The notes below the pieces were generated by a model, which had not been told where the DNA came from, did no database searches, and saw nothing but the letters and a program-made list of their open reading frames with translations. The position numbers were made by a program, and so were the translations under genes. Shown here piece by piece: positions 43,074-52,355 of a stretch of 64,000 nt of DNA. The stretch comes from Paenibacillus eucommiae (GTDB taxonomy: Bacteria > Bacillota > Bacilli > Paenibacillales > NBRC-103111): the NCBI RefSeq assembly GCF_017874215.1, contig NZ_JAGGLB010000003.1, positions 434,001 to 498,000 on the forward strand. Reading direction: 5' to 3'. Within the stretch, counting starts at the first letter, position 1. The number at the start of each line of letters is the position of its first letter.

Positions 43074-46000
43074 TTACAGCTCATCGTCCAAATTATAGAC
43101 AGGTAATGTAAAAGAGAACGTGCTGCCGACGCCCTGCTCACTATTTGCCTGGATGCGTCCCTCGTGGTATTCGACGATTTCCTTGGCAATGGCCAGTCCG
43201 ATTCCTCTGCCCTTATAGCCGGAATGGCTGGAGTTCTGCTGCTCCCGGTAAAACCGGTCAAACACCAAAGGCAGCGCTTGTCCGCTAATTCCTTTGCCCG
43301 TGTCACTCACACTAATCTCAAGTTCCCCCCAAATGTCTTCTTGATTGTCACTCTTTCTCACTTCCCACGAAATTGAAACCATCCCTCCATCAGCCGTATA
43401 TTGAATCGCATTGGAGACCAAATTATTCATCACCTGATCGATACGGTCTGAGTCCACGATCAGCTTCAACTGCTTGATCTCGGAGGTAACACTCGGCATC
43501 TTGAATTGGTAATGTAACCCGGCCTGGGCAACATCCATCCCGAATCTATCCCCGATTTGATTCATAAATGTTACAGCTGTCAGTATTTCAAATTTCATAT
43601 TGGAACGCCGCGACTCAAGCCGGGACAGCTCAAACAGATCTTGTATTAACCGGTTCAAGCCAAGCGATTTCGATAAGATCATCTTCAGGTAAAGCCTTTC
43701 TTTCTCTTGATCCTGCACTATTCCGTTCAGGATAGCTTCCGTGTAACCTTGGATAGCGGTCATTGGCGTGCGCAGCTCGTGAGAAATATTGCTTAACAAG
43801 TGACGTCGTGCGGATTCCAGACGGTTTAATTCTGTATTTTTATGCTCCAAATCCTTATTCGTAGTTTCCAGTTGAAGGGTTCTTTCCACTATTTTGGACT
43901 CCAGGCTTTGATTAAGCTCTTTAAGGCGATCATTAAGCTGAGCCAACTCATGAGCGTTCAAACGGACATCCTGCACTGCTTTTTTGAGCGTAATCAAAGT
44001 ATGTACACGTGCGGTTAATTCATTGCGGTCAAAGGGCTTTGAAATATAATCATTTGCACCCGCAGCGAATCCTGCAACTATACTTTCTTCCCTATTCTGA
44101 GCGGTCATTAACAAAATCGGCAGCTCATAAAGGGTGTAGCTTTCCCTGATTTTGCGGCACAGCTCAAAGCCTGACATCCCCGTCATCATAATATCGACAA
44201 TGATCAGATCATAACGGTGCAGCTCATGCAGCATAGGGAGCACTTCTTCTCCGCTGTACGCAGTAGTAACGGCACATTGCGCTGATTGAAGCTGCTGTGT
44301 AACAACGTGTAAATTTACCGGTTCATCGTCCACAACAAGCAGATGAAATTCAAAAGCAGAAGCCGCGGCTACCTGATCTCCAGGCTCGAGCGTTTGTGAT
44401 AATGCTGGTGACAGCCCTCTCTTGGCTTTGCTTGTCCGGATTACATCCTGACGGGGATCATGATGAAGAGTAAATGTAAAGCGTGAACCCTTCCGCAGCT
44501 CGGATTGTACCCGGATCGTTCCCCCGTGAAGCTCGACAAGCTTTTTCGAAATTTTCAGTCCAAGTCCGGATCCAATTTCCGATGTACCTTCGTCGACCTG
44601 TTCGAATGCTTTGAAGATGTCTTCAAACTTTTCCAGGGGGATCCCAATACCTGTATCCTGTACGACTATTTCTACATCCTGCTCCAGCAGCCGGGCGGTT
44701 ATAGAAATCGTTCCGTTCGGCGTATACTTAATCGCATTTCCTATTAAATTGTATATGATTTGCTGCAGCCGGTTCTCATCCGCCTGAATGTTTGGAAAAT
44801 CATCGGGTATACGATTATCCAGAATGAGGCTGCGCCCTTCCGTCAGCGGCTTGACAATCGTTAAGACCACATTGACGAGCTGATGCAAATCCACCTCTTT
44901 ACGATGAAGTACAATAACATTGCTGCGTAATCGGGAATAGTCCAGAATATCATTGATTAGATGCGTCATTCGCTTACTGTTGGAAATAATCATGCTCAGG
45001 TGCAGCTCCTGTTCTCCCGTTAGCTGCCCCCTCATATTAAATAACAGCGATTCTGCCAAACCAATCATTCCGTTAAGCGGGGTCCGCAATTCATGGGAGG
45101 TATCCCTCATAAACTCATCTTTCAGCTTGTTCGTCTCCATAAGACGATCAGACAGCTTTTCTACTGTTTTGAACGCTTTCGAGAAATTCATGGCTAGAAT
45201 GATTGACAAACATAAAATAAGTACTAACAAACCATAGGGGAAATAAGTTCCCGTATTCAGCTTGCCGTTATTGTTCAAAATATCGTTAATCACCGACAAC
45301 GAGAATAGCAGCCCACCAATAGCGGTTAGTACGGCCCCATCACGTCCTCGAGCGATAGCTTTCAGAATGACATACATCAGGAAACACATAGTAAGAACGG
45401 CATAAATCTGATACATACTTGCAAAAGACAAGTAAATGCTTATGGGGCTGACCGAGATGAATGAGGTAATTAATACACCTAGTGCAATAAAAATTTTACG
45501 CAACAGACGGGACATTTCATCAGGAAAGTTGGCGTGAACGAACAGCACAAACATAGGAGCGCTGCACAGGAATCCCAAGTACTCCATTTTGATCAGGTAT
45601 TCCCATTGTATATTCGGAAGCAGGATCGCGAAGAAGGTCTGACCATGCGAGCTAGTCTTGATAGCAAGCAGCAAACAAATGATACCAAAATAAAGTGAGG
45701 ATCTATTTTTTCTAAGCATCGAGAAAAGTACCATATGGTACAAGCCCATAATAATCATACTGCCGATCAGCAGCATTTCCACGGATAAATCCAAGTTCAT
45801 TTCATTGAACAGTGCCGTATAAGTGTCCATTTTAATAGGATCGAATATACCAGCCTTACGGTGTACAAAATTCGAGATTTGGATAATGATTTCCATATCG
45901 CCGTCCATATGATTCAAATGAATCAGCTTGGGCACAACAACAGCTTTCATCTCTTCCTTGCTCTTTCCGACAATACCGCTTGAACCGACCATTTCCCCAT

Positions 46001-46412
46001 TCACCCACATCCGGTATGCGGTACTAAGGCGTATAGTTTGAAGCGCTTTCGGCTGCGAATGGTCTGACATGTGCACCTGGAGCCGAAAGGTTGCATAACC
46101 ATGGGTTGTCAAAGGACGACCCTCTACCTCGTACCCTTCCCAGGAGCGGGGGATCTTTATATAACCGGTCATTGGCGGCTTACCACTAATGAAATCCTGT
46201 GGTTCCAGCAGCTGATTCCAGTAAATCTCCCACTCACCATTCAAATTGACACTGCCACTCGTATTAACATCCCAAAGTGTCAGATCAAGAATCCCTTTCG
46301 TGGCAACAGGTGCAGTACTTCTACCCTGTTGATAAAAGGCTGCAGCAGCCATAATAAGTCCTATTACGATAATGGGGAGTAAGACGGCAAACCACCTAGT
46401 CCTGGATTTCAT
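43074..46412 (-). CDS. Giant hybrid sensor histidine kinase with 7TM-DISM input and two kinase cores
   Basis: 1112 residues from ATG 46412 (GGAGG five bases upstream). In order: signal-anchor helix; extracytoplasmic jelly-roll domain of the 7TMR-DISMED2/glycosyl-hydrolase type (about 45-195: NLNGEWEIYWN, IKIPRSWEGYEV); seven-helix DISM membrane module (about 205-410); HisKA/HATPase 1 (His440 in DTSHELRTPLNG); receiver domain (Asp740 in LIIVDIMMTG); coiled coil (about 810-870); HisKA/HATPase 2 (His878 in NISHELRTPMTA). Two complete kinases around one receiver is rare. It ends the RiPP-like cluster, and the cluster's response regulator is at the other end. Confidence 0.92.
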   Translation of the reverse strand: MKSRTRWFAVLLPIIVIGLIMAAAAFYQQGRSTAPVATKGILDLTLWDVNTSGSVNLNGEWEIYWNQLLEPQDFISGKPPMTGYIKIPRSWEGYEVEGRPLTTHGYATFRLQVHMSDHSQPKALQTIRLSTAYRMWVNGEMVGSSGIVGKSKEEMKAVVVPKLIHLNHMDGDMEIIIQISNFVHRKAGIFDPIKMDTYTALFNEMNLDLSVEMLLIGSMIIMGLYHMVLFSMLRKNRSSLYFGIICLLLAIKTSSHGQTFFAILLPNIQWEYLIKMEYLGFLCSAPMFVLFVHANFPDEMSRLLRKIFIALGVLITSFISVSPISIYLSFASMYQIYAVLTMCFLMYVILKAIARGRDGAVLTAIGGLLFSLSVINDILNNNGKLNTGTYFPYGLLVLILCLSIILAMNFSKAFKTVEKLSDRLMETNKLKDEFMRDTSHELRTPLNGMIGLAESLLFNMRGQLTGEQELHLSMIISNSKRMTHLINDILDYSRLRSNVIVLHRKEVDLHQLVNVVLTIVKPLTEGRSLILDNRIPDDFPNIQADENRLQQIIYNLIGNAIKYTPNGTISITARLLEQDVEIVVQDTGIGIPLEKFEDIFKAFEQVDEGTSEIGSGLGLKISKKLVELHGGTIRVQSELRKGSRFTFTLHHDPRQDVIRTSKAKRGLSPALSQTLEPGDQVAAASAFEFHLLVVDDEPVNLHVVTQQLQSAQCAVTTAYSGEEVLPMLHELHRYDLIIVDIMMTGMSGFELCRKIRESYTLYELPILLMTAQNREESIVAGFAAGANDYISKPFDRNELTARVHTLITLKKAVQDVRLNAHELAQLNDRLKELNQSLESKIVERTLQLETTNKDLEHKNTELNRLESARRHLLSNISHELRTPMTAIQGYTEAILNGIVQDQEKERLYLKMILSKSLGLNRLIQDLFELSRLESRRSNMKFEILTAVTFMNQIGDRFGMDVAQAGLHYQFKMPSVTSEIKQLKLIVDSDRIDQVMNNLVSNAIQYTADGGMVSISWEVRKSDNQEDIWGELEISVSDTGKGISGQALPLVFDRFYREQQNSSHSGYKGRGIGLAIAKEIVEYHEGRIQANSEQGVGSTFSFTLPVYNLDDEL

Positions 46413-46498
46413 CTTAACCTCCAAACATGTTAGTCCTGCAGCATTTCGCACAGTATTTCGCACAGCAATTTGCAGCCGTTTTATACTTGTAAACTCGT

Positions 46499-47386
46499 TT
46501 ATTCAATCTCGTAATGCTGCAGCAATTCATGAATGAACGGACGATTCAGCTCCAGGTATACGTTCATCCAGGCGAGCAAGTGCTGGTGTTTTGCCGAAAC
46601 TGCGATGGCTAGTGGATCGATCTTATCGTTAAGAGCAATAAATTGCAAATCGAGAGAGCTGCCAGGATTATGCTTCAAATGCATAGATAATTCGAATTCA
46701 TCATATAAGACGGCAAGCACCTCTCCCTTACTGACAGCCTCCATTAATTCAGGCCCTGTATTGAACTGTATGATTTGAGCTTTAGGGAAAAGCTCCCGGG
46801 CATATTGCACATATGAACTGCCTGATATGGCACCGATCTTGTCACCTTGTGCCTGAATAAGCTGAAGAGTATGTTCTCCTTGCTTCCCCAATTTGGCAAG
46901 CTGCAGCCGATTGACTAACAGAGACTGGCGCAAAGTCAAATATGGACTAGAGAAAAAAACCTTCTGAGCCCGCTGTAGCGTCATACTTAGCTTAGATAAG
47001 GCAAAATCTGCTTCCCCACTCGCCACCTGATCAATCAATTCGTCAAAATTACCTGCTGTACGCAGAAAAGATACCTTCACTCCGAACTTGTCGGCGATGT
47101 CTTGTGCAAGCATCACATCGCTTCCTGTAAGTGTGCCGGTTTCATCGAGATAAAAAAAAGGATAGCGATCACGTGCATACATAGCTACTTTGAGCGTACC
47201 CTGCCGATGGATGGCTTGCATTTCGGCTGTCAGCTTTCCCAATTCGGCTGGTGCCAGTCCCAGGGAAGCATCTTGATTAACAGGAGGAGCTTGAGGTGCT
47301 GGTACGGATGGCGCAGATTGAACCTGAGCACAGGCTGTAAGGGTTAGGACAAGCAAGAATAGGCTGAAAAATCGCCAGAGATTCAT
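46499..47386 (-). CDS. Orphan family-3 solute-binding lipoprotein
   Basis: A 295-residue periplasmic-binding-type lipoprotein: lipobox LTAC (Cys19), Pro/Ala-rich linker, then the SBP_bac_3 fold (YPFFYLDETGTLTGSDVMLAQDIADKFG; FALSKLSMTLQRAQKVFFSSPYLTLRQSLLV). There is no permease or ATPase beside it. It sits 86 bases before the hybrid kinase gene, so a role as its ligand-binding co-sensor is more likely than transport. AAGGAG precedes the ATG. Confidence 0.88.
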   Translation of the reverse strand: MNLWRFFSLFLLVLTLTACAQVQSAPSVPAPQAPPVNQDASLGLAPAELGKLTAEMQAIHRQGTLKVAMYARDRYPFFYLDETGTLTGSDVMLAQDIADKFGVKVSFLRTAGNFDELIDQVASGEADFALSKLSMTLQRAQKVFFSSPYLTLRQSLLVNRLQLAKLGKQGEHTLQLIQAQGDKIGAISGSSYVQYARELFPKAQIIQFNTGPELMEAVSKGEVLAVLYDEFELSMHLKHNPGSSLDLQFIALNDKIDPLAIAVSAKHQHLLAWMNVYLELNRPFIHELLQHYEIE

Positions 47387-47421
47387 GAAACATCTCCTTT
47401 ATATTGGTTATAAGTTTGCAT

Positions 47422-47643
47422 TCAATGTTCTGGGGCCAAGTCACCAGGGTTAAGTTTACGAAAGCAGACGGCGCAAATGTCCATGTGGAATACAGCTACC
47501 CGCTGCCCGCATTGCTTGCACAAAGGTACTAGAATGGAAGCAAGCCCACCCGCTACCTGTTCCAAATCTCCATCGTTCAATTCATCAGGATCTTTCTTCT
47601 TGGCCTTGAAGCCCTCGGAATGTGAATTTCGTTCGCTCGCCAT
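47422..47643 (-). CDS. Second candidate precursor: double-glycine leader with a Cys4 zinc-ribbon-like core
   Basis: A 73-residue peptide, start ATG 47643 seven bases after GGGGAG (the adjacent ATG 47646 is an alternative). Residues 1-33 form a polar leader ending DELNDGDLEQVAGG, which matches DELSETELESVAGG of the NHLP precursor in this cluster at the D, E, L, L, E, V, A, G and G positions. The 40-residue remainder has CKQC and CAVC pairs separated by 11 residues (C-x2-C-x11-C-x2-C). It would be cleaved and exported by the C39 transporter. Located 25 bases after acpS. Could be a second product, a carrier or an immunity/metal-binding peptide. Not a known family to me. Confidence 0.75.
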   Translation of the reverse strand: MASERNSHSEGFKAKKKDPDELNDGDLEQVAGGLASILVPLCKQCGQRVAVFHMDICAVCFRKLNPGDLAPEH

Positions 47644-47668
47644 CATTCGTCTCCCCGCCACTTTTAAA

Positions 47669-48052
47669 CTAAGCCAGCTCTAGTACAACTGTAGCTTCTG
47701 CCGCCATGCTCGTATGCGTAATACTGAGATGACATTGAACCCGATGACCAATGTGACTATACACATTTGAAGGTACTTTGACGCTCAGCCTGTGTGAACC
47801 ATCCGTTGAGATGTCAATCGAGCTTAGTGGCACCAAGCCACTAATTCCCGTTCCCAGCGCTTTCACAAAAGCTTCCTTGGCTGCAAATCGTCCCGCAACC
47901 CATTCCGCTTTCCTTTGCTCATCAAGGATGCTGTCTAGTGCCGCTAGTTCCTTCTCGCTTAACAAACGGCGAAGAAATAAACGGGACGTTCTGCGAAGTA
48001 TTTTTTCTATACGGCTGATTTCAACCAGATCGGTTCCTAAACCAACGATCAT
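47669..48052 (-). CDS. acpS: Holo-ACP synthase (phosphopantetheinyl transferase)
   Basis: A 127-residue AcpS-type transferase that moves 4'-phosphopantetheine from CoA to an ACP serine. IVGLGTDLVEISRIEK (metal Asp) and WVAGRFAAKEAFVKALGTGI (Glu, Lys) are intact. The cluster carries its own ACP gene, so this is probably a dedicated activator rather than the housekeeping copy usually found near alr. Followed by the second precursor peptide gene. Confidence 0.93.
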   Translation of the reverse strand: MIVGLGTDLVEISRIEKILRRTSRLFLRRLLSEKELAALDSILDEQRKAEWVAGRFAAKEAFVKALGTGISGLVPLSSIDISTDGSHRLSVKVPSNVYSHIGHRVQCHLSITHTSMAAEATVVLELA

Positions 48053-48091
48053 TCTCTTTCTCCTTCGCGCCTCAGCTATCTCTTCAACTAA

Positions 48092-48829
48092 CTACAAGGT
48101 CGTATCCAGTCCGAAGCCCCAGTGTATATTTTGCCCGCTCAATCCGCTTCCATGGTCAAGCAGCACATCCAGCCCCTTAACCAAGTCCGATAGTTCAGGA
48201 ATGGGGGGCTTCAACGCATAAATGTCCAGTGTCTTGCGTACAGCTTTCCATTGTTCGGACAGATCTTCATTCCGGAAAAATCCGAATGTAAGTGCATTAA
48301 TAGTAATCCGAAATGGAGCAAGCTCCTTAGCCAGGCTTTTGACGAATGCAATTACACTGTGATTATAAACAGGAGAGCTCGGAAATTCAGAATAATGCAG
48401 GGAATCGGCAAGTAACGGAAAAATGATTTGGCCCTTTTTCTTTTTGGCCATCATATTCCCAGCAGCACGACTGTACAGAAAAACCTGTTTGATTCGGCTC
48501 TCCAGCACTTCCGTAAAGCTGAGTGGATCAGCGTCCAACAGTTGAGCCTCATCCATCCAGTCGTTCCCATGAATAAAAACATCCATTCCTTCCATAATAT
48601 GTGCGGATTTCAACACAAGCTCATGGATACTTGCAAGCGCCTTCGGGTTCTCTACAATAGGGTTGCACAAATGCCGCTGTTCTTCAGGAAGCAGTGACAA
48701 AAAATCCTCAGCATCAACCGGATCTGCAAACTGTACAGTCAGCTTAATTCCACGCGCTAACAAATGATATCCGATTAATCGGTTAACGCTGCCTCCCGCC
48801 TGAGTGAGAAATGCGGTACGGATCATCAT
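48092..48829 (-). CDS. Degenerate short-chain dehydrogenase homologue
   Basis: 245 residues with the overall SDR plan (N-terminal strand-glycine loop, YNHSVIAFVKSLAKELAPFRITINALTFGFF near 165-195). However, the TGxxxGxG motif has become QAGGSVNRLIG and the catalytic Y-x-x-x-K reads Y-N-H-S-V, so the lysine is missing. It is probably not an active reductase; a structural partner of the neighbouring FabG-like enzyme or of the ketosynthase is more likely. ATG after AGGAGG (two adjacent ATGs). Confidence 0.82.
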   Translation of the reverse strand: MMIRTAFLTQAGGSVNRLIGYHLLARGIKLTVQFADPVDAEDFLSLLPEEQRHLCNPIVENPKALASIHELVLKSAHIMEGMDVFIHGNDWMDEAQLLDADPLSFTEVLESRIKQVFLYSRAAGNMMAKKKKGQIIFPLLADSLHYSEFPSSPVYNHSVIAFVKSLAKELAPFRITINALTFGFFRNEDLSEQWKAVRKTLDIYALKPPIPELSDLVKGLDVLLDHGSGLSGQNIHWGFGLDTTL

Positions 48830-48853
48830 CTTCCCTCCTCTATTTAACGCAGA

Positions 48854-49597
48854 TTATCGCAGAAAACCGCCATCCGCTTTAAGCACGTGATCCGAGACAT
48901 AATCAGACAGCGGGCTCGCCAGGTAAACAATAGAGCCGGCAATTTCTTCCGCGGTTCCCATCCGGTTCATGTTGGTATGCCGTAGAAAATTATGTTGTTT
49001 TTCAAGCGGGACCTTATCCGTCATTTGCGTTGTGATCATGCCGGGAGCGAGTGCATTCAGCCTGATGCCATCTGCCGCATATCTTCTTGCCAGCATTTTT
49101 GTCAGACCTATAATCGCTCCTTTGGATGCCGCATAGTTGACTTGTGCCTCGCGTCCATAAACACCGCTGACAGATACAACATTTACCACCTTACCTCCAC
49201 CTCCGGCTGCCATATAAGGAATCGCCTCCTGGCAGCATATACAGGTTCCTGTAAAATTGGTGCGGAAGACAGTATCCCACTGCTCTTCAGACATCATCAA
49301 AGCAAGCTGATCATCGGAAATACCTGCATTGTTCACAAGAATATCCATTCTTCCCAATTCATCGTATACTTGCTTCATCATTGAGGCTATGAATGAACGG
49401 TCCGTAACCGATCCTTTGAACATTCGGACATCACTTCCCCGCAAAGCCAGCTCGCTCTGCAGCTCTTCTGCCAGCTTGTCGCTGCTGTTGTATACCCCCA
49501 CAACTGAGGCTCCTTCAGCCGCAAGTCGCTCCATCGCAGCACGTCCGATGCCTCTTGTTGCTCCAGTTACTACTGCAACCTGATCACGTAATAGCAT
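48854..49597 (-). CDS. 3-oxoacyl-ACP reductase (FabG-like SDR)
   Basis: A 247-residue NADPH-dependent reductase: TGATRGIG cofactor loop (about 11-18), NNAG (about 88-91), catalytic serine in VVSVSGVYG and YAASK. The start was taken at ATG 49597, seven bases after GAGGGAG and 4 bases downstream of the ACP stop; the longer frame to 49654 runs inside the ACP gene. Would reduce the beta-keto group of an ACP-bound chain made by the ketosynthase. Confidence 0.93.
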   Translation of the reverse strand: MLLRDQVAVVTGATRGIGRAAMERLAAEGASVVGVYNSSDKLAEELQSELALRGSDVRMFKGSVTDRSFIASMMKQVYDELGRMDILVNNAGISDDQLALMMSEEQWDTVFRTNFTGTCICCQEAIPYMAAGGGGKVVNVVSVSGVYGREAQVNYAASKGAIIGLTKMLARRYAADGIRLNALAPGMITTQMTDKVPLEKQHNFLRHTNMNRMGTAEEIAGSIVYLASPLSDYVSDHVLKADGGFLR

Positions 49598-49601
49598 CAG
49601 C

Positions 49602-49898
49602 CTACTCCCTCGCTTGAAGCTGCGCCAAGATGAATGAGGCAATGGAATGGACACAATGCAGATGAGCCTTCAGCTCTTCAGCGGGAATATCTTCAACCAT
49701 AACACCGTATAGCTCCTCCATGCCTACCATAACTTCAAAGGCTTCAACTGAATCGAGGCCAAGACCTTCTCCAAATAATGGCATATATTCGTCTATATCG
49801 TCCGCAGTAATATCCTCCAGCTCCAGCCGCTCAATGAGGAGGTTCGCTTTCACTACCTCTTTTATTTGCTGCAGATCGTAAGTTTGGGTTAAGCTCAT
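49602..49898 (-). CDS. Acyl carrier protein
   Basis: 98 residues. GLGLDSVEAFEVMVGMEELYGV holds the phosphopantetheine-accepting serine (Ser50 in D-S-V). Slightly longer than housekeeping AcpP (about 77). AAGGAGGAACATAATT precedes the ATG. Between the ketosynthase and FabG-like genes, so it is the dedicated carrier for an acyl or polyketide chain. Confidence 0.94.
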   Translation of the reverse strand: MSLTQTYDLQQIKEVVKANLLIERLELEDITADDIDEYMPLFGEGLGLDSVEAFEVMVGMEELYGVMVEDIPAEELKAHLHCVHSIASFILAQLQARE

Positions 49899-49927
49899 AA
49901 TTATGTTCCTCCTTAATAAGTTTAGTT

Positions 49928-52330
49928 TTATGCAGGCTCATTCGCTGCCCGGCTGACGATTGCCGCCATATTGTTGCCATTTACCGAAGAGCTGACTGTT
50001 ACTATATTTGTCAGAGCCCGCCCGGCAAACTCTGGCCATCTGGTCCATTTGTTGTCTGCAGCCGATACTGAAACGATCTCTGCAGCTGCTCCAAGATGCA
50101 GTAAGGAACTGACCGATTCTCCGTATCCTCCATTCTCATTCAAGCAAACTACCGGTGGTCCATCCTTGCCAAATAAGCGGCGGATACACATCAATTCCAG
50201 CTCAAGCTCATCAGGTCTTCCTACAGAATTAAGAAGCACCAGATCAATTTCACTTGCCGGCAATTCCGCTTGTGCAAGTGAAGCAAGAACAGCGGAAGCG
50301 AAAGGGGATTGCTCAAGCCGATCAGGCAGCATGCTCCCAAAAGCTGTACCAAAGCCTCGAAGCTCTGCATAGCACGTCATCCCCCGCAGCCTGGCTTCAT
50401 CCATATCAGCGAGAACGAGGCAGACGCTGCCCTCTGCTTTGCTGTAACGGCTTTCATCCAGCTGCTTGGCGGCATCTATTTGATCCGATAATTCAGAATG
50501 CTCGTCACCCGCACCAATCAGACAAAAGGGATGAACCCCACTGCGGATCATTCCCGCCCCATAAAGCGCCGCTGCCAAGCCTTCGTTGCCCCCTGTACTT
50601 AGCGAGCTGCTGAATCCCTGCAGGCCAAGCTTCTCTGCTGTCTTACCAGAAATAGAGTTTATAACGGTATGCGGAAAATAGATGCTGCTTGCAAGCTCAG
50701 GCCCTTTCTCAAATACAGAGCCTAGAAATTTGCTAATGCTGCTAGTACTTCCCCTTGAAGTACCGTAAATATAACCCATATTACCGAGCGGGAATTCCTC
50801 TTCCTTCCAGCCTGCATCCTGGCATGCTGCCAAAGCGGACCCGATACTGAATTGGCAAAGCCGGTTCATTCTGCGCTCATACCTGTCCTTATCAAATTCC
50901 TTTAATGAAAATGGCGAGCTTAGGCCCTGCTCATTCAAGCCATCCAGTGCCTGCAAAATACCTCCTGTGCATATTCCCCAGCCTCCGACCGCTCCCAAGC
51001 CAACTATGGCGACACGTGGAATAGGGCGATTTGAATGGCATGAAGATGCAGGTAATGTTGCATCCTCAAGAGTGCCGCATACTTCCGGCCCTGTTCTCAC
51101 GACAATGGACACATTATGGCCACCGAAAGCCGAGTTATTGCTCAGCATGTATGCAGGTCGGCCGCTCTTCATTTCTCCTGCAATAAGTTCGATTCCCTCA
51201 CAGCCGGCTCGAAAATCATCAAAATGCAGCGTAGCTGGAACGAAGCCTTGATCTATCGCATACAAGGAAGTCACGAGCTCCACAGACGCTGCCGCTCCCA
51301 GATTATGTCCGAAGTAAGCTTTGCTAGAGCTGAGCGGTACAGACATGCCGCTGCCAAATACACTCCGTAACCCGGCAATTTCAGCCTGATCATTAGCCAA
51401 GGTTCCAGTGCCGTGTGTGTTAATGTATTCGATTTTCTGGTGTGGTACTCCGGCCTGCTTAAGAGCCATCTCCACTGCTTTACGGACGCCCAGGCCTTCA
51501 GGATGTGGGGCTGTTTCGTGATAGGCGTCGTTGCTGAGTCCATAACCGCATATTTCGCCGTATATTTTAGCGCCTCGCAGGATCGCTTTGTTCAGTGGCT
51601 CAAGCACTACAAATGCTGCACCTTCACCAAGATTCAGGCCAAACTGGCTCCCAAAGGGAGACGATGGCTGCGGATTAAGCGCACGAAGTACATTAAAACC
51701 GGCGTACACGGAATGCGATAGCGGATCGGAGCCTCCAGCCAGCATCGCATCTGCATATCCCCATCTCAGCATGTCACAGGCATAACCAATTGCATTGCCG
51801 CTGGCTGCACAAGCCGTATTTATCGTGACAACCGGTCCCTGTAGTCCAAGTGCAATCGCAGTATCATCCCCTTGCTGGTAAAAGGGGTATTTCGCTGTGC
51901 GGGACTCGTCAAGCTGAGAAATCGTCCACTGTTTTTCAAGTGACAGGATACCGCCATTGCAGGTTCCGAGCGCAAGTCCGAAACGATTGGCTTGTAAACT
52001 GTAATCCCCGCTGGCGGTCTCGTTTGATTCGTTTAACCAAGGCGTTATGGAAAGCCCGCTGCTTGCCAATGCCTGGCGTGCTGCCGCGATAGCATACTGG
52101 GCACAGAGATCCTCAGAATCAGAAGCAGCACCAAAAGAGACTTCTCCTGCTATGGAGCATTGTAATGCATCCGTTGAAAAGCGGGTAACAGGTCCAATAC
52201 CTGATTGACCCTCAAGCATGCGGCTGAACACCAGTTCCACCGTGTCCCCTAGGGCGCATAATACGCCAAGTCCAGTAATCGCAATCCGCTCGGCGGTCTG
52301 CTCTGATTTTCCAGGCTTTAGTGCTGTCAT
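49928..52330 (-). CDS. Fused ketosynthase and chain-length-factor-like protein
   Basis: 800 residues composed of two KAS-II-type thiolase folds. The N-terminal half has a complete Cys-His-His triad: Cys174 in INTACAASGNA, His306 in THGTGT, His342 in YFGHNLGAA. The C-terminal half, from about 438, aligns in outline but has Gly581 in place of the cysteine (SLSTGGNEG) and no histidine at the other two positions (NSVGRPDE; GYGESVSS). That is the KS/CLF heterodimer of type II polyketide or arylpolyene synthases encoded as one chain. Would elongate ACP-bound substrates. GGAGGGG upstream of the ATG. Confidence 0.9.
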   Translation of the reverse strand: MTALKPGKSEQTAERIAITGLGVLCALGDTVELVFSRMLEGQSGIGPVTRFSTDALQCSIAGEVSFGAASDSEDLCAQYAIAAARQALASSGLSITPWLNESNETASGDYSLQANRFGLALGTCNGGILSLEKQWTISQLDESRTAKYPFYQQGDDTAIALGLQGPVVTINTACAASGNAIGYACDMLRWGYADAMLAGGSDPLSHSVYAGFNVLRALNPQPSSPFGSQFGLNLGEGAAFVVLEPLNKAILRGAKIYGEICGYGLSNDAYHETAPHPEGLGVRKAVEMALKQAGVPHQKIEYINTHGTGTLANDQAEIAGLRSVFGSGMSVPLSSSKAYFGHNLGAAASVELVTSLYAIDQGFVPATLHFDDFRAGCEGIELIAGEMKSGRPAYMLSNNSAFGGHNVSIVVRTGPEVCGTLEDATLPASSCHSNRPIPRVAIVGLGAVGGWGICTGGILQALDGLNEQGLSSPFSLKEFDKDRYERRMNRLCQFSIGSALAACQDAGWKEEEFPLGNMGYIYGTSRGSTSSISKFLGSVFEKGPELASSIYFPHTVINSISGKTAEKLGLQGFSSSLSTGGNEGLAAALYGAGMIRSGVHPFCLIGAGDEHSELSDQIDAAKQLDESRYSKAEGSVCLVLADMDEARLRGMTCYAELRGFGTAFGSMLPDRLEQSPFASAVLASLAQAELPASEIDLVLLNSVGRPDELELELMCIRRLFGKDGPPVVCLNENGGYGESVSSLLHLGAAAEIVSVSAADNKWTRWPEFAGRALTNIVTVSSSVNGNNMAAIVSRAANEPA

Positions 52331-52355
52331 GTCATCCCCTCCTACTGCATTTTTA

